Source: Microbulbifer sp. MKSA007
GTDB taxonomy: Bacteria; Pseudomonadota; Gammaproteobacteria; Pseudomonadales; Cellvibrionaceae
Length of the DNA: 64,000 nt
Assembly: GCA_032615215.1 (NCBI GenBank)
Contig: CP128433.1
Span: 3,741,501 to 3,805,500, forward strand
Direction of reading: 5' to 3'
Positions 48,463-57,784 of this stretch are shown here, in pieces (the stretch's first letter is position 1; each line of letters starts with the position of its first letter). Under the pieces are notes generated by a model that saw only the letters and a program-made list of their open reading frames with translations, ran no database searches and was not told where the DNA came from. The translations under genes and the position numbers were made by a program.

Positions 48463-48544
48463 CCCCAACTCCCATATCCAGCCACACTGCGGGCGCCACA
48501 AAATTTGACTGCGGGGCCACCGGCGCAGGCGTTTCTTTTACTGT

Positions 48545-48576
48545 GTTGATGACAATGACAATAGGACATAAGTTCC
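48545..48576 (-). promoter_or_regulatory. candidate sigma-E-type promoter of rpoE
   Basis: On the minus strand GGAACTT (48576-48570) matches the sigma-E -35 consensus exactly. About 17 bases downstream lies GTCATC/TCATCA, an imperfect -10. It is about 80 bases before the rpoE start, fitting autoregulation. The -10 is the weak part of the call. Confidence 0.45.
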
Positions 48577-48640
48577 ACGTCAAATCGACGAATAATCAGG
48601 AGGCGCTATACTACGCGACCCTTAAACATAATTGAAATCT

Positions 48641-50247
48641 ATGAATGCCCAGGCAAACTACGACGTTCTCGTAATTGGAAGCGGTGCAGCAGGCCTTACA
48701 CTGGCCCTGCATCTCGCCTCCCAGTATCGCGTGGCCCTGCTCTCCAAACAGAGATTGCAAGATGGCTCCACCTGGTTCGCCCAGGGAGGCATCGCTGCAG
48801 TGCTGGATGAGATGGATTCGGTTGAGTCGCATATTGCAGACACATTAGACGCGGGTGCAGGACTCTGCCACCCCGCTTCAGTGCGCTTTACCGTAGAGGA
48901 GAGCACTGCCGCGATCAGCTGGTTAATCGATCAGGGTGTGGACTTCACCCGCGAGGAACAGGGTTACCACCTCACCAAAGAGGGGGGCACAGTCACAGGC
49001 GCATTATTCATAGCGCCGATGCCACCGGCCAAGCGGTACACAGCACCCTGATCACCAAGGTGCTAAACAGCCCCAATATCGACTGTTTCGAACACCACGT
49101 TGCCATCGATCTAATCCGCCAGCCGGATCCAGATAAAGGCCGATTTCGCTGTGCCGGCGCCTATGTACTCAACAAGAGCAACGATGAGGTCGAGCTGATC
49201 CAGGCTAAAGCCGTCGTCCTGGCCACCGGGGGGGCCAGCAAGGCCTACCTTTATACCAGTAACCCGGACGGTGCCAGCGGCGATGGAATCGCAATGGCTT
49301 GGCGCGCCGGGTGCCGCGTGGCCAATATGGAGTTCAATCAATTTCACCCCACTTGCCTTTACCATCCCAAGGCCAAAGCCCTGCTGGTGACAGAGGCTTT
49401 GCGCGGTGAAGGCGCTGTACTCAAGCTTCCCGACGGCAGCCGGTTTATGGACCGCTTCGACAAGCGAGGAGAGTTGGCGCCACGGGATATCGTCGCCCGC
49501 GCTATCGACCACGAGATGAAACGGCTGGGGGCAGATTGCCTCTATCTGGACATTTCCCACAAAGATCCACAGTTTGTCCGCGATCACTTCCCAACGGTTT
49601 ATAACAATTGCCTTCGATATGGCATTGATATCACCCGAGAGCCTATTCCAGTGGTGCCTGCAGCTCACTATACCTGTGGAGGCATTATGGTCGATCGCCA
49701 TGGGCGCACAGATCTGGACCAGCTCTACGCCATTGGCGAAACGACATTTACCGGCTTACACGGCGCCAACCGCCTTGCCAGCAACTCGCTGTTAGAGTGT
49801 CTGGTTTACGCTCGCTCAGCAGCCCTGCATATCGATGAGCACCTGGGTATGGTACAGGCGCCCCGCCCATCTCCAGACTGGGATGCATCGCGAGTCACCG
49901 ATTCCGATGAAGATGTAGTGATTTCCCATAACTGGGATGAGCTGCGCCGGTTTATGTGGGACTACGTAGGCATTGTGCGCACCCGCAAGCGACTCTTGCG
50001 CGCACAACACCGAGTAACGTTGCTGCAGAAAGAAATTCGCGAGTTCTACGCCAATTACCGCATCAGCAGCGACCTGGTTGAACTGCGCAATCTCTCCCTG
50101 GTATCGGAATTGATTATTCGTTCGGCCCTGGATCGCCGCGAGAGCCGGGGGCTGCACTACTCCCTCGACTACCCCCAACTACGTGAACTTGCTATGGACA
50201 CGATTTTGGTGCCAGAGAACTTTGCCGGCCAACGCCAATTTATTTAA
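48641..50247 (+). pseudogene. nadB: L-aspartate oxidase, frameshifted
   Basis: NadB oxidises L-aspartate to iminoaspartate, the first step of de novo NAD synthesis. The FAD-binding start VLVIGSGAAGLTLALHLA and STWFAQGGIAAV are clear. The frame breaks in a six-G run (48982-48987). Adding one G continues HSHRRIIHSADATGQ and joins the downstream part (EFNQFHPTC, HYTCGGIMVD, GLHGANRLASNSLLECLV) to give about 536 residues, the normal length. A real loss would force reliance on NAD salvage. A sequence error is more likely. ATG 48641 was chosen over TTG 48632. Confidence 0.9.
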
Positions 50248-50293
50248 CCGACCAATTTTTAGCCAACTGGGCCCGCCACGGCAACCCAGCTAA

Positions 50294-50746
50294 CTAGCGG
50301 GAATAGCGCAGTGCCACTTGTAGCCTGCGCCAATCCTGCGGCGCCAGCATATCCTTGGCCAACACCAAACGGAGCCGGCGCCCAGCCCTGTCCCGACCAT
50401 TTATCACCACCAACCAAGACCACAACACCAGCTCATTTACAAACTGGAATTCGCGACGATCTGCGCCATCAGGGTGCCAAAACCACCTTCGCTCACGGGT
50501 CGATAAATGGCCGCTCACAGTTTTCACCCGGCGCCACTCTATCCCGGCGTAAACCATAACAAAAAGGCTCGCCAGCCCTGATAACACTAAAGGCAGGTTA
50601 CACAACCAGACCAGTAAGATCGCCAGGAAGGTGATCAGCAAAAGGAGCAAATGCAAAAGAAAGGAAGGCGCAACGACGCAACTTAAGCGGGCGCTGCGCT
50701 CATAAAGCGGGGGTGTCGAGCTATTCCTGGAGTCCGGTGTTGTCAC
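50294..50746 (-). CDS. ygfX: YgfX/CptA family inner-membrane protein
   Basis: The 150-residue protein has two adjacent transmembrane helices (about 27-66) and a cytoplasmic C-terminal domain ending in LAKDMLAPQDWRRLQVALR, matching YgfX. In E. coli it is coded next to sdhE. A toxin role (CptA) was proposed there and later disputed. The GTG start lies inside the 3' end of sdhE (26-base overlap), so translation is coupled. It converges with nadB. Confidence 0.8.
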   Translation of the reverse strand: MTTPDSRNSSTPPLYERSARLSCVVAPSFLLHLLLLLITFLAILLVWLCNLPLVLSGLASLFVMVYAGIEWRRVKTVSGHLSTRERRWFWHPDGADRREFQFVNELVLWSWLVVINGRDRAGRRLRLVLAKDMLAPQDWRRLQVALRYSR

Positions 50747-50966
50747 GGATGATTTGCACTATACGCTTCAAGTCCGGGTCAGCCGGGTCTTCTCGACGCA
50801 AGAACCAGGCGAACAGATCCTGATCCTGCTCATCAAGCAGGCGGATATAGCGCTGCTGATCCTCTGGCTCCAGGGTCTCGTAAACATTATCCAGAAACGG
50901 CAGCAAAACCAGATCCAATTCCAACATGCCACGGCGACTGGCCCAAAACAGGCGGTTGCGATCCAT
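50721..50966 (-). CDS. sdhE: FAD assembly factor SdhE
   Basis: The 81-residue protein carries the RGMLELDLVL motif (RGxxE) needed for covalent flavinylation of succinate dehydrogenase, followed by the helical LDEQDQDLFAWFL. I chose ATG 50966 (MDRNRLFWASRRGM), the usual SdhE start. It overlaps ygfX, and ygfZ lies divergently upstream, a common gammaproteobacterial neighbourhood. Confidence 0.93.
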   Translation of the reverse strand: MDRNRLFWASRRGMLELDLVLLPFLDNVYETLEPEDQQRYIRLLDEQDQDLFAWFLRREDPADPDLKRIVQIIRDNTGLQE

Positions 50967-51078
50967 ACTTCTTTCCAACCAGATAAAAAGCGCAGTATAC
51001 CCCCTGCCCCACCAAACTTGAAAAGGGCGCGAAGGACCCCCAAATTATGCCCCGAATACAAATGCAGGTGGCAGGATT

Positions 51079-52119
51079 ATGGATCAGCAACAGTGGCAGG
51101 ATTTTCTCAGCAACGAGGGCGCCATTTGGGAGGGCAGCAAAGCTCACTTCCCTCTCACTAGTCGCGAAGACCCTCAGAGTTTGCACCTGCTGGACCTGGG
51201 CCCAATCGGAGCTATTTCCATTACCGGACCCGACAGCCAGAAGTTCTTACAGGGGCAGCTCACCTGTGACTTGATCAACCTTCCCGATGAACACAGCACC
51301 CTGGGAGCTCACTGCAATCCTAAGGGGCGTATGATCAGTGCTTTTAGTGCACTGAAACTTTCGCAAAGTGAGTTCATCTTCCGGTTGCCAAAGGATTTGG
51401 CCCCCATCGCCCAGCAAGCGCTGGCCAAGTACGCCGTCTTTTTCAAAACAGAGCTGCACGACATCAGTGATGAAACCCACTGGTTAGGCCTGCAGGGGCG
51501 CGATGTGGCAGAGCGCACCTCCAAACTGCTGGGCTTCGAGCAACCCTCTGTCGGCGAGGTGAAGCTATTTGACTTGGAAGGAGAGCGCTGCATTGCCCAA
51601 TGTATTACCGACCTGCAACTAGCCATCCTGGTACCCACCAGCAAGGTCCAGCAACTGTGGCAAAAGCTATCACCAGAGTGTGAAGCTACCGGCTATGACT
51701 GTTGGCAAATGCGCCAAATTGAAGCCGGCATCCCCCAGCTGGACGTCGCCACTACAGAGATGTTTATCCCGCAGATGACCAACCTGCACCTGCTCGGTGG
51801 CGTGAGCTTTAAAAAAGGCTGCTATACCGGCCAGGAAGTAATTGCCCGTATGCAATTCCGCGGCGCCGCCAAGCGTCGCCTTTACCGGGCAAGCTGCGCT
51901 TCGGGGGATCTCCCTGAATCGGGCATGGAGATATTTGGAGATGGAAAGCAAAGCATTGGCAATCTGGTGGAAGCCTGCCATAGCAAAGAAGGCGTTCAGC
52001 TACTCGCCGTACTCACCATCGCCAAAGTGGCCGCAGGTGAAACCTTACACCTGAAAGATGGCCGCACTTTGGATATCGGAGAACTTCCCTACGATGCAGA
52101 CGCCGATCCGCTAGCCTAA
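51079..52119 (+). CDS. ygfZ: folate-binding protein YgfZ
   Basis: The 346-residue protein belongs to the GcvT-like folate-binding family that supports iron-sulfur cluster assembly and tRNA modification. The signature KKGCYTGQEVIARMQFRG carries the essential cysteine. The N-terminal ITGPDSQKFLQGQLTCDL is also typical. It is divergent from sdhE and ends in a clear terminator. Confidence 0.94.
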   Translation: MDQQQWQDFLSNEGAIWEGSKAHFPLTSREDPQSLHLLDLGPIGAISITGPDSQKFLQGQLTCDLINLPDEHSTLGAHCNPKGRMISAFSALKLSQSEFIFRLPKDLAPIAQQALAKYAVFFKTELHDISDETHWLGLQGRDVAERTSKLLGFEQPSVGEVKLFDLEGERCIAQCITDLQLAILVPTSKVQQLWQKLSPECEATGYDCWQMRQIEAGIPQLDVATTEMFIPQMTNLHLLGGVSFKKGCYTGQEVIARMQFRGAAKRRLYRASCASGDLPESGMEIFGDGKQSIGNLVEACHSKEGVQLLAVLTIAKVAAGETLHLKDGRTLDIGELPYDADADPLA

Positions 52120-52140
52120 ACCGGAAAAGTACTTTTAATC

Positions 52141-52169
52141 AAAAAGGCGGCTTTTTAGTCGCCTTTTTT
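52141..52169 (+). terminator. rho-independent terminator of ygfZ
   Basis: AAAAAGGCG and CGCCTTTTT form a stem around a 10-base loop, with the T run included, about 20 bases after the stop. Confidence 0.85.
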
Positions 52170-52315
52170 GTTTATGATTTAACAACCAGAAAAAACCTCT
52201 GGAAAGTAAAAAGGTTTGCACCAATCAAAACGCAGCTTACTACCGCTACTATATTTATGGATATTTCCCTGGGCTTCAAAATTTCAGCTAAATAAAGCAG
52301 TAGAGGGAGGCAATA

Positions 52316-52867
52316 TTGAAAGAGTTAGACCAACTAATTGTCGTTCTTGAATGCTGCATTATTCTGGCAGGCTTTGCTGCAATAGTTGGCACACTCCAAC
52401 CCAGAAAAGGCAGAAATCTTGGCAAAGGAAGAATTGTATCCCTCGCAATGATTATTTATATCAGTTTGATCAACGCATTACTGGCAGCCTTCACCCTGAC
52501 TCTATCCAATTTTGATCTCGCTGATCGCACCCTGTGGTCAGTAAGCAGTTTTGCCATGAGTGTGGCTACGTCGTTTTCTATCGGCTACCTATGGATAAAG
52601 AAGCGACTCAAATCTGTTTCAATTGTTGCCAAGGTTACCTATTTCCTTCTTTTTGGAATTGCCGGCTCAGTCGTTATTATCAATATCATGAATGCGCTAG
52701 GGGTCATTTTCAACAGGGAGTATGGGCCGTATTTTTTATCCTTTGTTTGCAACCTATTTGTCGTCGGTTATGCATTTTCAAGACTGCTTATGCGCCCATT
52801 ATGGGTAGCTGTTAGAGAAAATGAACTAGGCCGAACCGGCAAAGAGAAAACGGTGGCGTCCGGCTGA
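52316..52867 (+). CDS. four-helix membrane protein, paralogue 1
   Basis: The 183-residue protein has four hydrophobic helices (about 8-25, 43-65, 75-95 and 105-160 with a break) and ends in a basic tail. I do not recognise a named family. It is clearly paralogous to the next gene: both contain CCII/ISIVLAGFAA, IVSLAMI(I/V)YISL and EYGPYFL/EFGPYFL followed by RLLMRPLW. The start is TTG at 52316, with GGGAGG five bases upstream. It lies behind the ygfZ terminator and so has its own promoter. Confidence 0.7.
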   Translation: MKELDQLIVVLECCIILAGFAAIVGTLQPRKGRNLGKGRIVSLAMIIYISLINALLAAFTLTLSNFDLADRTLWSVSSFAMSVATSFSIGYLWIKKRLKSVSIVAKVTYFLLFGIAGSVVIINIMNALGVIFNREYGPYFLSFVCNLFVVGYAFSRLLMRPLWVAVRENELGRTGKEKTVASG

Positions 52868-53053
52868 TTTTCAGCTAAAAATGTGGCGCCAACCATTGGA
52901 CACCTACACCTAACAACAATTATTAACCATATAGCAAGCGGGCTAAAATAAAGCTAATTGTGAGACGGGAAACAACTTACCAGCTCTCCATTTCACTCAT
53001 ATACTGTTATCAACTTTCCTATTTAACCTTTCTGCTTGGGACAATAGCGGAAG

Positions 53054-53599
53054 ATGGAAAAACTGTCGGTACAAATCGATCAATTGCTTGTCATTATTGA
53101 AATATCCATAGTGCTGGCAGGATTTGCGGCAATGGTTGCCACATTTCAATCAAGGAGAATAGAGAGTATCTCTAGGGGCCATGTGGTGTCTCTGGCCATG
53201 ATTGTCTATATCAGCCTATTCAGCGCACTGCTCGCCGCCTTTTCTTTGGCGCTTTTGAACTTCCGTATTGATGCTGGCTATGTTTGGTCTACAAGCAGCT
53301 CCTTGATGGGAATAGCCACCACAGGCTTTATTGTCTATCTGTGGAAAAAAAGACACTTCAAATTTGTGTCTATTGTAATGAAAGTTACCTACTATGGGCT
53401 TTTCAGTATCGCTTCATCGGTAGTTATCGTCAGCACCCTCAACGCTACTGGCATATTTTTCGAAAGAGAGTTTGGCCCTTATTTTTTAGCCTATATCTGT
53501 AACTTGTTTTTTGTCGGCTTTGCGTTTGCCCGGTTGTTAATGCGACCTCTTTGGAAGGCCGTTGAAACCAAAAATAAACACCCTGTGAAGGGCCGCTAA
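53054..53599 (+). CDS. four-helix membrane protein, paralogue 2
   Basis: The 181-residue paralogue of the preceding gene keeps the same helix layout and motifs (VLAGFAAMVATFQ, HVVSLAMIVYISL, EREFGPYFLAYICNLFFVGFAF, RLLMRPLWKAVE). The 186-base gap suggests separate expression or a weak operon. The tandem pair arose by duplication. The function is unknown. Confidence 0.7.
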   Translation: MEKLSVQIDQLLVIIEISIVLAGFAAMVATFQSRRIESISRGHVVSLAMIVYISLFSALLAAFSLALLNFRIDAGYVWSTSSSLMGIATTGFIVYLWKKRHFKFVSIVMKVTYYGLFSIASSVVIVSTLNATGIFFEREFGPYFLAYICNLFFVGFAFARLLMRPLWKAVETKNKHPVKGR

Positions 53600-53756
53600 T
53601 CCAAAACAGAGAAGATTATTGAGCAATTAATATATCACCACTCAACTGGAAATACTTTCTGATTTACTCAAGCTTTATATCTACAGTCAATTCCAACACG
53701 ATTTTAGCGCCATTTTTTACGCTCAAATGATTTTTACCTATAAATACTAATCTTCT

Positions 53757-53996
53757 CTATTTACAATCCGGGAGAGCTGAAAACTCTTCTTTTTTTGACT
53801 CGTACCACTTCTTCATCGATTCAGGATCTTTCATCAGTTCCTGCATTTTCTTCATAGCCAGTAAGTGCTGGGCATCATTTTTACGATACATCTCGATTCC
53901 ATGCATCTTACTGAGTTCCGCCACCTCTTCAAAACTATCCCCGTGAAACTCCACATCGCAGGCACCTCCCAACTCCTTACAAGTCATCATTTTCAT
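53757..53996 (-). CDS. DUF1059 small protein
   Basis: The 79-residue protein begins MKMMTCKELGGACDVEFHGDSFEEV, which matches DUF1059, a family of predicted small metal-binding proteins with two N-terminal cysteines. A third cysteine is near the C-terminus. AAGGTGAT precedes the start at good distance. The C-terminal half is helical and charged (MKKMQELMKDPESMKKW). The role is unknown. Confidence 0.75.
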   Translation of the reverse strand: MKMMTCKELGGACDVEFHGDSFEEVAELSKMHGIEMYRKNDAQHLLAMKKMQELMKDPESMKKWYESKKEEFSALPDCK

Positions 53997-54236
53997 AGCA
54001 ATATCACCTTAGATTTCATAAGTTATATTTTATCTGACAGATAAATAACTTCAAAAGAGCCAAAAATAGATAATAGCTCTGATTGGCTTTCAAGTCTCTA
54101 AAGACCCCCATCACAAAACACTGCCGAAGCAGAGAGTTGACACATATAACCACTAAAAAAAATAGAAGGATTTTTTATCTGGAAGCCAAGAGAAGGATAA
54201 CAGGAATAGAATTTTTGGCGCTCTGGATAAATACAA

Positions 54237-54263
54237 ACCCGGATAGATAATACCTATCCGGGT
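54237..54263 (-). terminator. terminator of ung
   Basis: ACCCGGATAG and CTATCCGGGT form a perfect 10-bp stem with a seven-base loop, eight bases after the ung stop. The minus strand continues TTGTATTTAT. Confidence 0.75.
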
Positions 54264-54270
54264 CAAGCCA

Positions 54271-54993
54271 CTAAATCTCCACAGCAATCCGCTTCAATTG
54301 ACCCGCCTCTGGCAAAGCCCATTCAATAGGCTTTTCTCCACGCTGTTGCAACCAGTGATTTGCCTGGGAAAAAGGACGGGTACCAAAGAACCCCCGGTGC
54401 GCAGATAGAGGGGAAGGATGTGGAGCACGCAACACTAAATGCTTATTGCGGTCGATAAAGCCTCCCTTCTTTTGGGCATAGCTCCCCCAAAGAACAAAGA
54501 CTAACCCTTCGCGCTGTTCCGCTAGCTTGTGAATCGCCGCATCCGTAAATTGCTCCCAACCCTGCCCTTGGTGGGCGCCGGCCTTGCTGTCCTCAACAGT
54601 AAGGGTGGCATTTAGCAAAAGCACGCCCTGCTCTGCCCAAGGTTGCAGGCAACCGTGGTGTGCAGGGGGAATACCCATATCGGAGTGCAACTCTTTATAA
54701 ATATTTTGCAGCGATGGAGGAATGCGTACTCCGGGCATCACAGAAAAGCACAGGCCATGGGCTTGGCCAACGCCATGGTATGGGTCCTGACCCAGGATAA
54801 CGACTTTTACCTGATCAAAAGGTGTGGAGTTAAAGGCATTAAAGATCTGGCCACCGGCTGGGTAGATCTTCTTACCGGCAGCCTTCTCCCCCTTTAAAAA
54901 CTGACGCAATTGGGCCATGTAGGGTTGGTCAAACTCCCCGCCCAAAACATCGTACCAAGAGGGGTGGATCTTTATTTTGTCCGGAACCGGCAT
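54271..54993 (-). CDS. ung: uracil-DNA glycosylase
   Basis: The 240-residue family 1 enzyme removes uracil from DNA. The water-activating motif is VVILGQDPYHGVGQAHGL, the DNA intercalation loop HPSPLSAHRGF, and LLLNATLTVE is also diagnostic. It follows the second UDG-fold gene by two bases, so the two are co-transcribed. A strong hairpin ends the operon. Confidence 0.97.
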   Translation of the reverse strand: MPVPDKIKIHPSWYDVLGGEFDQPYMAQLRQFLKGEKAAGKKIYPAGGQIFNAFNSTPFDQVKVVILGQDPYHGVGQAHGLCFSVMPGVRIPPSLQNIYKELHSDMGIPPAHHGCLQPWAEQGVLLLNATLTVEDSKAGAHQGQGWEQFTDAAIHKLAEQREGLVFVLWGSYAQKKGGFIDRNKHLVLRAPHPSPLSAHRGFFGTRPFSQANHWLQQRGEKPIEWALPEAGQLKRIAVEI

Positions 54994-54995
54994 TC

Positions 54996-55586
54996 TTAAA
55001 CCTTCAATATCTTTTTAACATAGTGTTGTAACTCGGGCACAACTTCCTCCTCAAACCAGGGCCTGCGACGCAACCACAGGGTGTTGCGCGGGCTTGGATG
55101 CGGCAAGGGAAAGTATCCCGCTGGCAGTGCATCGCGGTAATGTCGAACATTCTCGGTAATACTGCCATACCAGTGCGGGAGGTAATGGCGCTGGGCGTAT
55201 TGTCCCACCAACAGCGACAGTTGCAAGTTGGGTAATTGTGCCATTAGGCGCTGATGCCAGGTGGCGGCACACTCGGGTCGCGGCGGCAGGTCACCGCCCT
55301 TGCCGCGCCCAGGGTAACAGAAGCCCATGGGAATAATGGCAATCTGGGACTCGTCGTAAAAGGTGTTCCTATCAATCGCCAACCAATCTCGCAGGCGATC
55401 TCCTGAGGGGTCATTCCAGGGGATACTGGTCGAGTGGACCTTGGTGCCCGGGGCTTGGCCGACGATCAGTAAGCCTGCAGATACTGCGGCCCTCAAGACT
55501 GGGTTCGGCCCCAGAGGAAGCTGTTCTTCACAGAGGCGACAAGCCCGTATTTCCTCTAGCAGTGCCGGTAACTTCTCAACTACCAC
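54996..55586 (-). CDS. uracil-DNA glycosylase-family protein
   Basis: The 196-residue protein has the UDG fold: an N-terminal CRLCEEQLPLGPNPVLRA, the motif LLIVGQAPGTKVHSTSIPW, DPSGDRLRDWL and a C-terminal LPHPSPRNTLWL. It resembles bacterial proteins of this superfamily that carry only part of the family 4 iron-sulfur ligands; here only CxxC near residue 16-19 is obvious. DNA-repair activity is plausible and supported by its pairing with ung. The start is GTG at 55586. Confidence 0.82.
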   Translation of the reverse strand: MVVEKLPALLEEIRACRLCEEQLPLGPNPVLRAAVSAGLLIVGQAPGTKVHSTSIPWNDPSGDRLRDWLAIDRNTFYDESQIAIIPMGFCYPGRGKGGDLPPRPECAATWHQRLMAQLPNLQLSLLVGQYAQRHYLPHWYGSITENVRHYRDALPAGYFPLPHPSPRNTLWLRRRPWFEEEVVPELQHYVKKILKV

Positions 55587-55599
55587 CTATTTTACGCCC

Positions 55600-56535
55600 C
55601 TATTGTTTACCGTCGGGGAAAGCCAAATGTAACAACCGCGCGCGGCGATCCTGGGGATCACGGGCACGACTGATATTATTGTTATTGAAAACCACAAATA
55701 CCCCCTGGTTATTTACAGCAACTCCAGACCCCATTCCCCCCAACCGCGACACTTCATAGGCGTACTCTGGAGACTCCTCAATCTCACGGTAAACCAAGCA
55801 CCATTCAGCTTGCAAGCTCGGCAGAGTTCTTCTGCATACCGCATATGCGTTGCTTTCAAGAGTAAAAAGAGCGCCGTCATGATAATCAAGTCCTCTCAGA
55901 TTCTCCGGGTGGTCTCCAAAATCCAACCCCACTACAGAAGGCAAAGAGAAAACTTGAAACTCTCCTTTATTTCCCACCTTTAACAATCCCCTGGGGTCCC
56001 GCTCTAAAGCTACCCACAAGTCATCGCCAACCTCAACTATTCCCTCCCCGCCATTGTTGAATCCCAGCGAATAACCCAGGTGTTCTATTGCTGATGACCA
56101 CTTGTTATTAATCCAGCGTGAACTCCCATCTGTGTCCACTTCTGCTATTCGATTGTGACGTTCACTCAATAAAAATGTACCGTCGTCTCTACAACATATT
56201 CCACCAAAACGCATTGCGGATTTAGGCTGCAATAAATCCATAACAAAGTGAGAAATATTATCAGCTACTCCCCTTTTGGGCGAAGGCAGGCCGCTAACTT
56301 TCAGGTATTTTTCTAATATCGCACTCTGACCGTGCAAATTGATTCTATATATTTTTTCCGATTCTTTAGGAGATATCGTTATTAATTGGCCACAAAAACT
56401 CAAACCAGATAGACCTACACCAGAGCTATTATCTATCCAGTAATCAGCAATATCTTTAGCCAAAAAAATCTCAGCAGCCATTCCCACAGAAGCTAAAAAT
56501 ATGAAATTAATTGCGAGGAAAACTGTCTTGACCAT
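55600..56535 (-). CDS. secreted phytase-like beta-propeller protein, paralogue 1
   Basis: The protein of about 311 residues has a signal peptide ending near GMAAE and an esterase-like activity of phytase domain, a beta-propeller family. Conserved stretches shared with the two upstream paralogues are DISGLSF/GLSGLSFC, LSERHNRIAEVDTDG, WVALERDPRGLLK, LFTLESNAYAVCRRTLP, and a C-terminal DPQDRRARLLHLAFPD. The activity has not been shown for such proteins in general. The ATG at 56535 has GGGGA at good distance. It is the third copy along the transcript and lies 13 bases before the UDG-fold gene, possibly in one operon. Confidence 0.75.
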   Translation of the reverse strand: MVKTVFLAINFIFLASVGMAAEIFLAKDIADYWIDNSSGVGLSGLSFCGQLITISPKESEKIYRINLHGQSAILEKYLKVSGLPSPKRGVADNISHFVMDLLQPKSAMRFGGICCRDDGTFLLSERHNRIAEVDTDGSSRWINNKWSSAIEHLGYSLGFNNGGEGIVEVGDDLWVALERDPRGLLKVGNKGEFQVFSLPSVVGLDFGDHPENLRGLDYHDGALFTLESNAYAVCRRTLPSLQAEWCLVYREIEESPEYAYEVSRLGGMGSGVAVNNQGVFVVFNNNNISRARDPQDRRARLLHLAFPDGKQ

Positions 56536-56599
56536 TACATTCCCCATTAAACACAACCCAACTATTCGAACCCCAATAATAGAAAGCCTCTATTGGTAT

Positions 56600-57538
56600 T
56601 TAGTCAGATTGATCTGGTAGAGCCAGATGTAATAAGAGTGCTCTGCGATCCTGAGGGTCGTGAATACGGCTGATATTATCATTGTCAAACACAATAAAAA
56701 CGCCCCGCTCTCCAATAGCCAAACCATCTCCCTTGCCACCGGTCCGCGATACCTCGTAGCCGAGTTCAGAGGAGTTTTCATGTTCCCAGTAATCCAGGCA
56801 CCACTCAGCTTTCAAGCCGGGTAATTCCCTGCGGCAAACTGCATAGGCATTAGGTTCCAGGGTCCACAAAGCCCCATCATAGTAATAGAGGCCTGCCATA
56901 TTTTCCGACTCATCACGAAAATCCAGCCCTTTTACTGGCGGCGGTGTAAAAATCTGTACACTTCCCTTGGGGCCGAGTTTTACCAGGGCACGGGGATCCC
57001 GCTCTATAGCCATCCAAAAGTCATCGCCCACCTTCTGTAGCCCTACACCGGAGAGATTATACCCGTGCATATAGCCTTGGGCTTTAGCCGTGGCCGACCA
57101 CATATTTTCTAACCAATGCCCCTTTCCCTCCATATTTATTTCGGCTATGCGGTTGTAACGTTCACTCAACAAATAGAATTTATCATCGGCACAGGTGATG
57201 GCTTCAAAATCCATCGCTGCGGCTGGGCGAGTAAGATCCAGTAGGAAATGCCATAAATTGGTCGGCCTATCTTTTTTCGGAACCCGGAGCCCAGCCAGCT
57301 TGATATAGGGCTCCAGGGTTGCACTCCTGTCTCCTAACACTATCTGGTAGATCTCCCTGGATTGCTTATCCGACACCGTAACCATTTTTCCATCGCAAAA
57401 ACTCAATCCAGATATACTTAACCCGGCACTATCATCCACCCAGTAATGAGCTATTTTTTTTGCGGGAATAATTTCAGCTGCCAGCCCCATAGATGATAAG
57501 AGCGCACATACGATAGTTAAAAAAATACGCTTAATCAC
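56600..57538 (-). CDS. secreted phytase-like beta-propeller protein, paralogue 2
   Basis: The 312-residue paralogue has signal peptide MIKRIFLTIVCALLSSMGLA followed by AEIIPAKKIAHYWVDDSAG. It keeps FEAITCADDKFYLLSERYN, WMAIERDPRALVKLG, LWTLEPNAYAVCRRELP and DPQDRRALLLHLALPD. It lies 64 bases before paralogue 1. No catalytic residues can be assigned with confidence. Confidence 0.75.
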   Translation of the reverse strand: MIKRIFLTIVCALLSSMGLAAEIIPAKKIAHYWVDDSAGLSISGLSFCDGKMVTVSDKQSREIYQIVLGDRSATLEPYIKLAGLRVPKKDRPTNLWHFLLDLTRPAAAMDFEAITCADDKFYLLSERYNRIAEINMEGKGHWLENMWSATAKAQGYMHGYNLSGVGLQKVGDDFWMAIERDPRALVKLGPKGSVQIFTPPPVKGLDFRDESENMAGLYYYDGALWTLEPNAYAVCRRELPGLKAEWCLDYWEHENSSELGYEVSRTGGKGDGLAIGERGVFIVFDNDNISRIHDPQDRRALLLHLALPDQSD

Positions 57539-57784
57539 GATCCTTCCAATTTATCGCCAAAGTGATTTAAGAACCGGGAGATTCCCTGCGGCCAACGGAC
57601 ACTACCAAGCTGTAAGGTCCCAATAGCTATTGGTACACAGCATAGTTACCCCAATTGCTCTAAACAATTTTAGCGCTAGTGACTAGAAGATATTTTAAAA
57701 ATGGAGGGAATTGTTGAACGGGAGAGAACTAAAGGGATGGGATTAGCGCCGACTCTCGGAAAGTACGGCGCCAGACAGAGTCAA

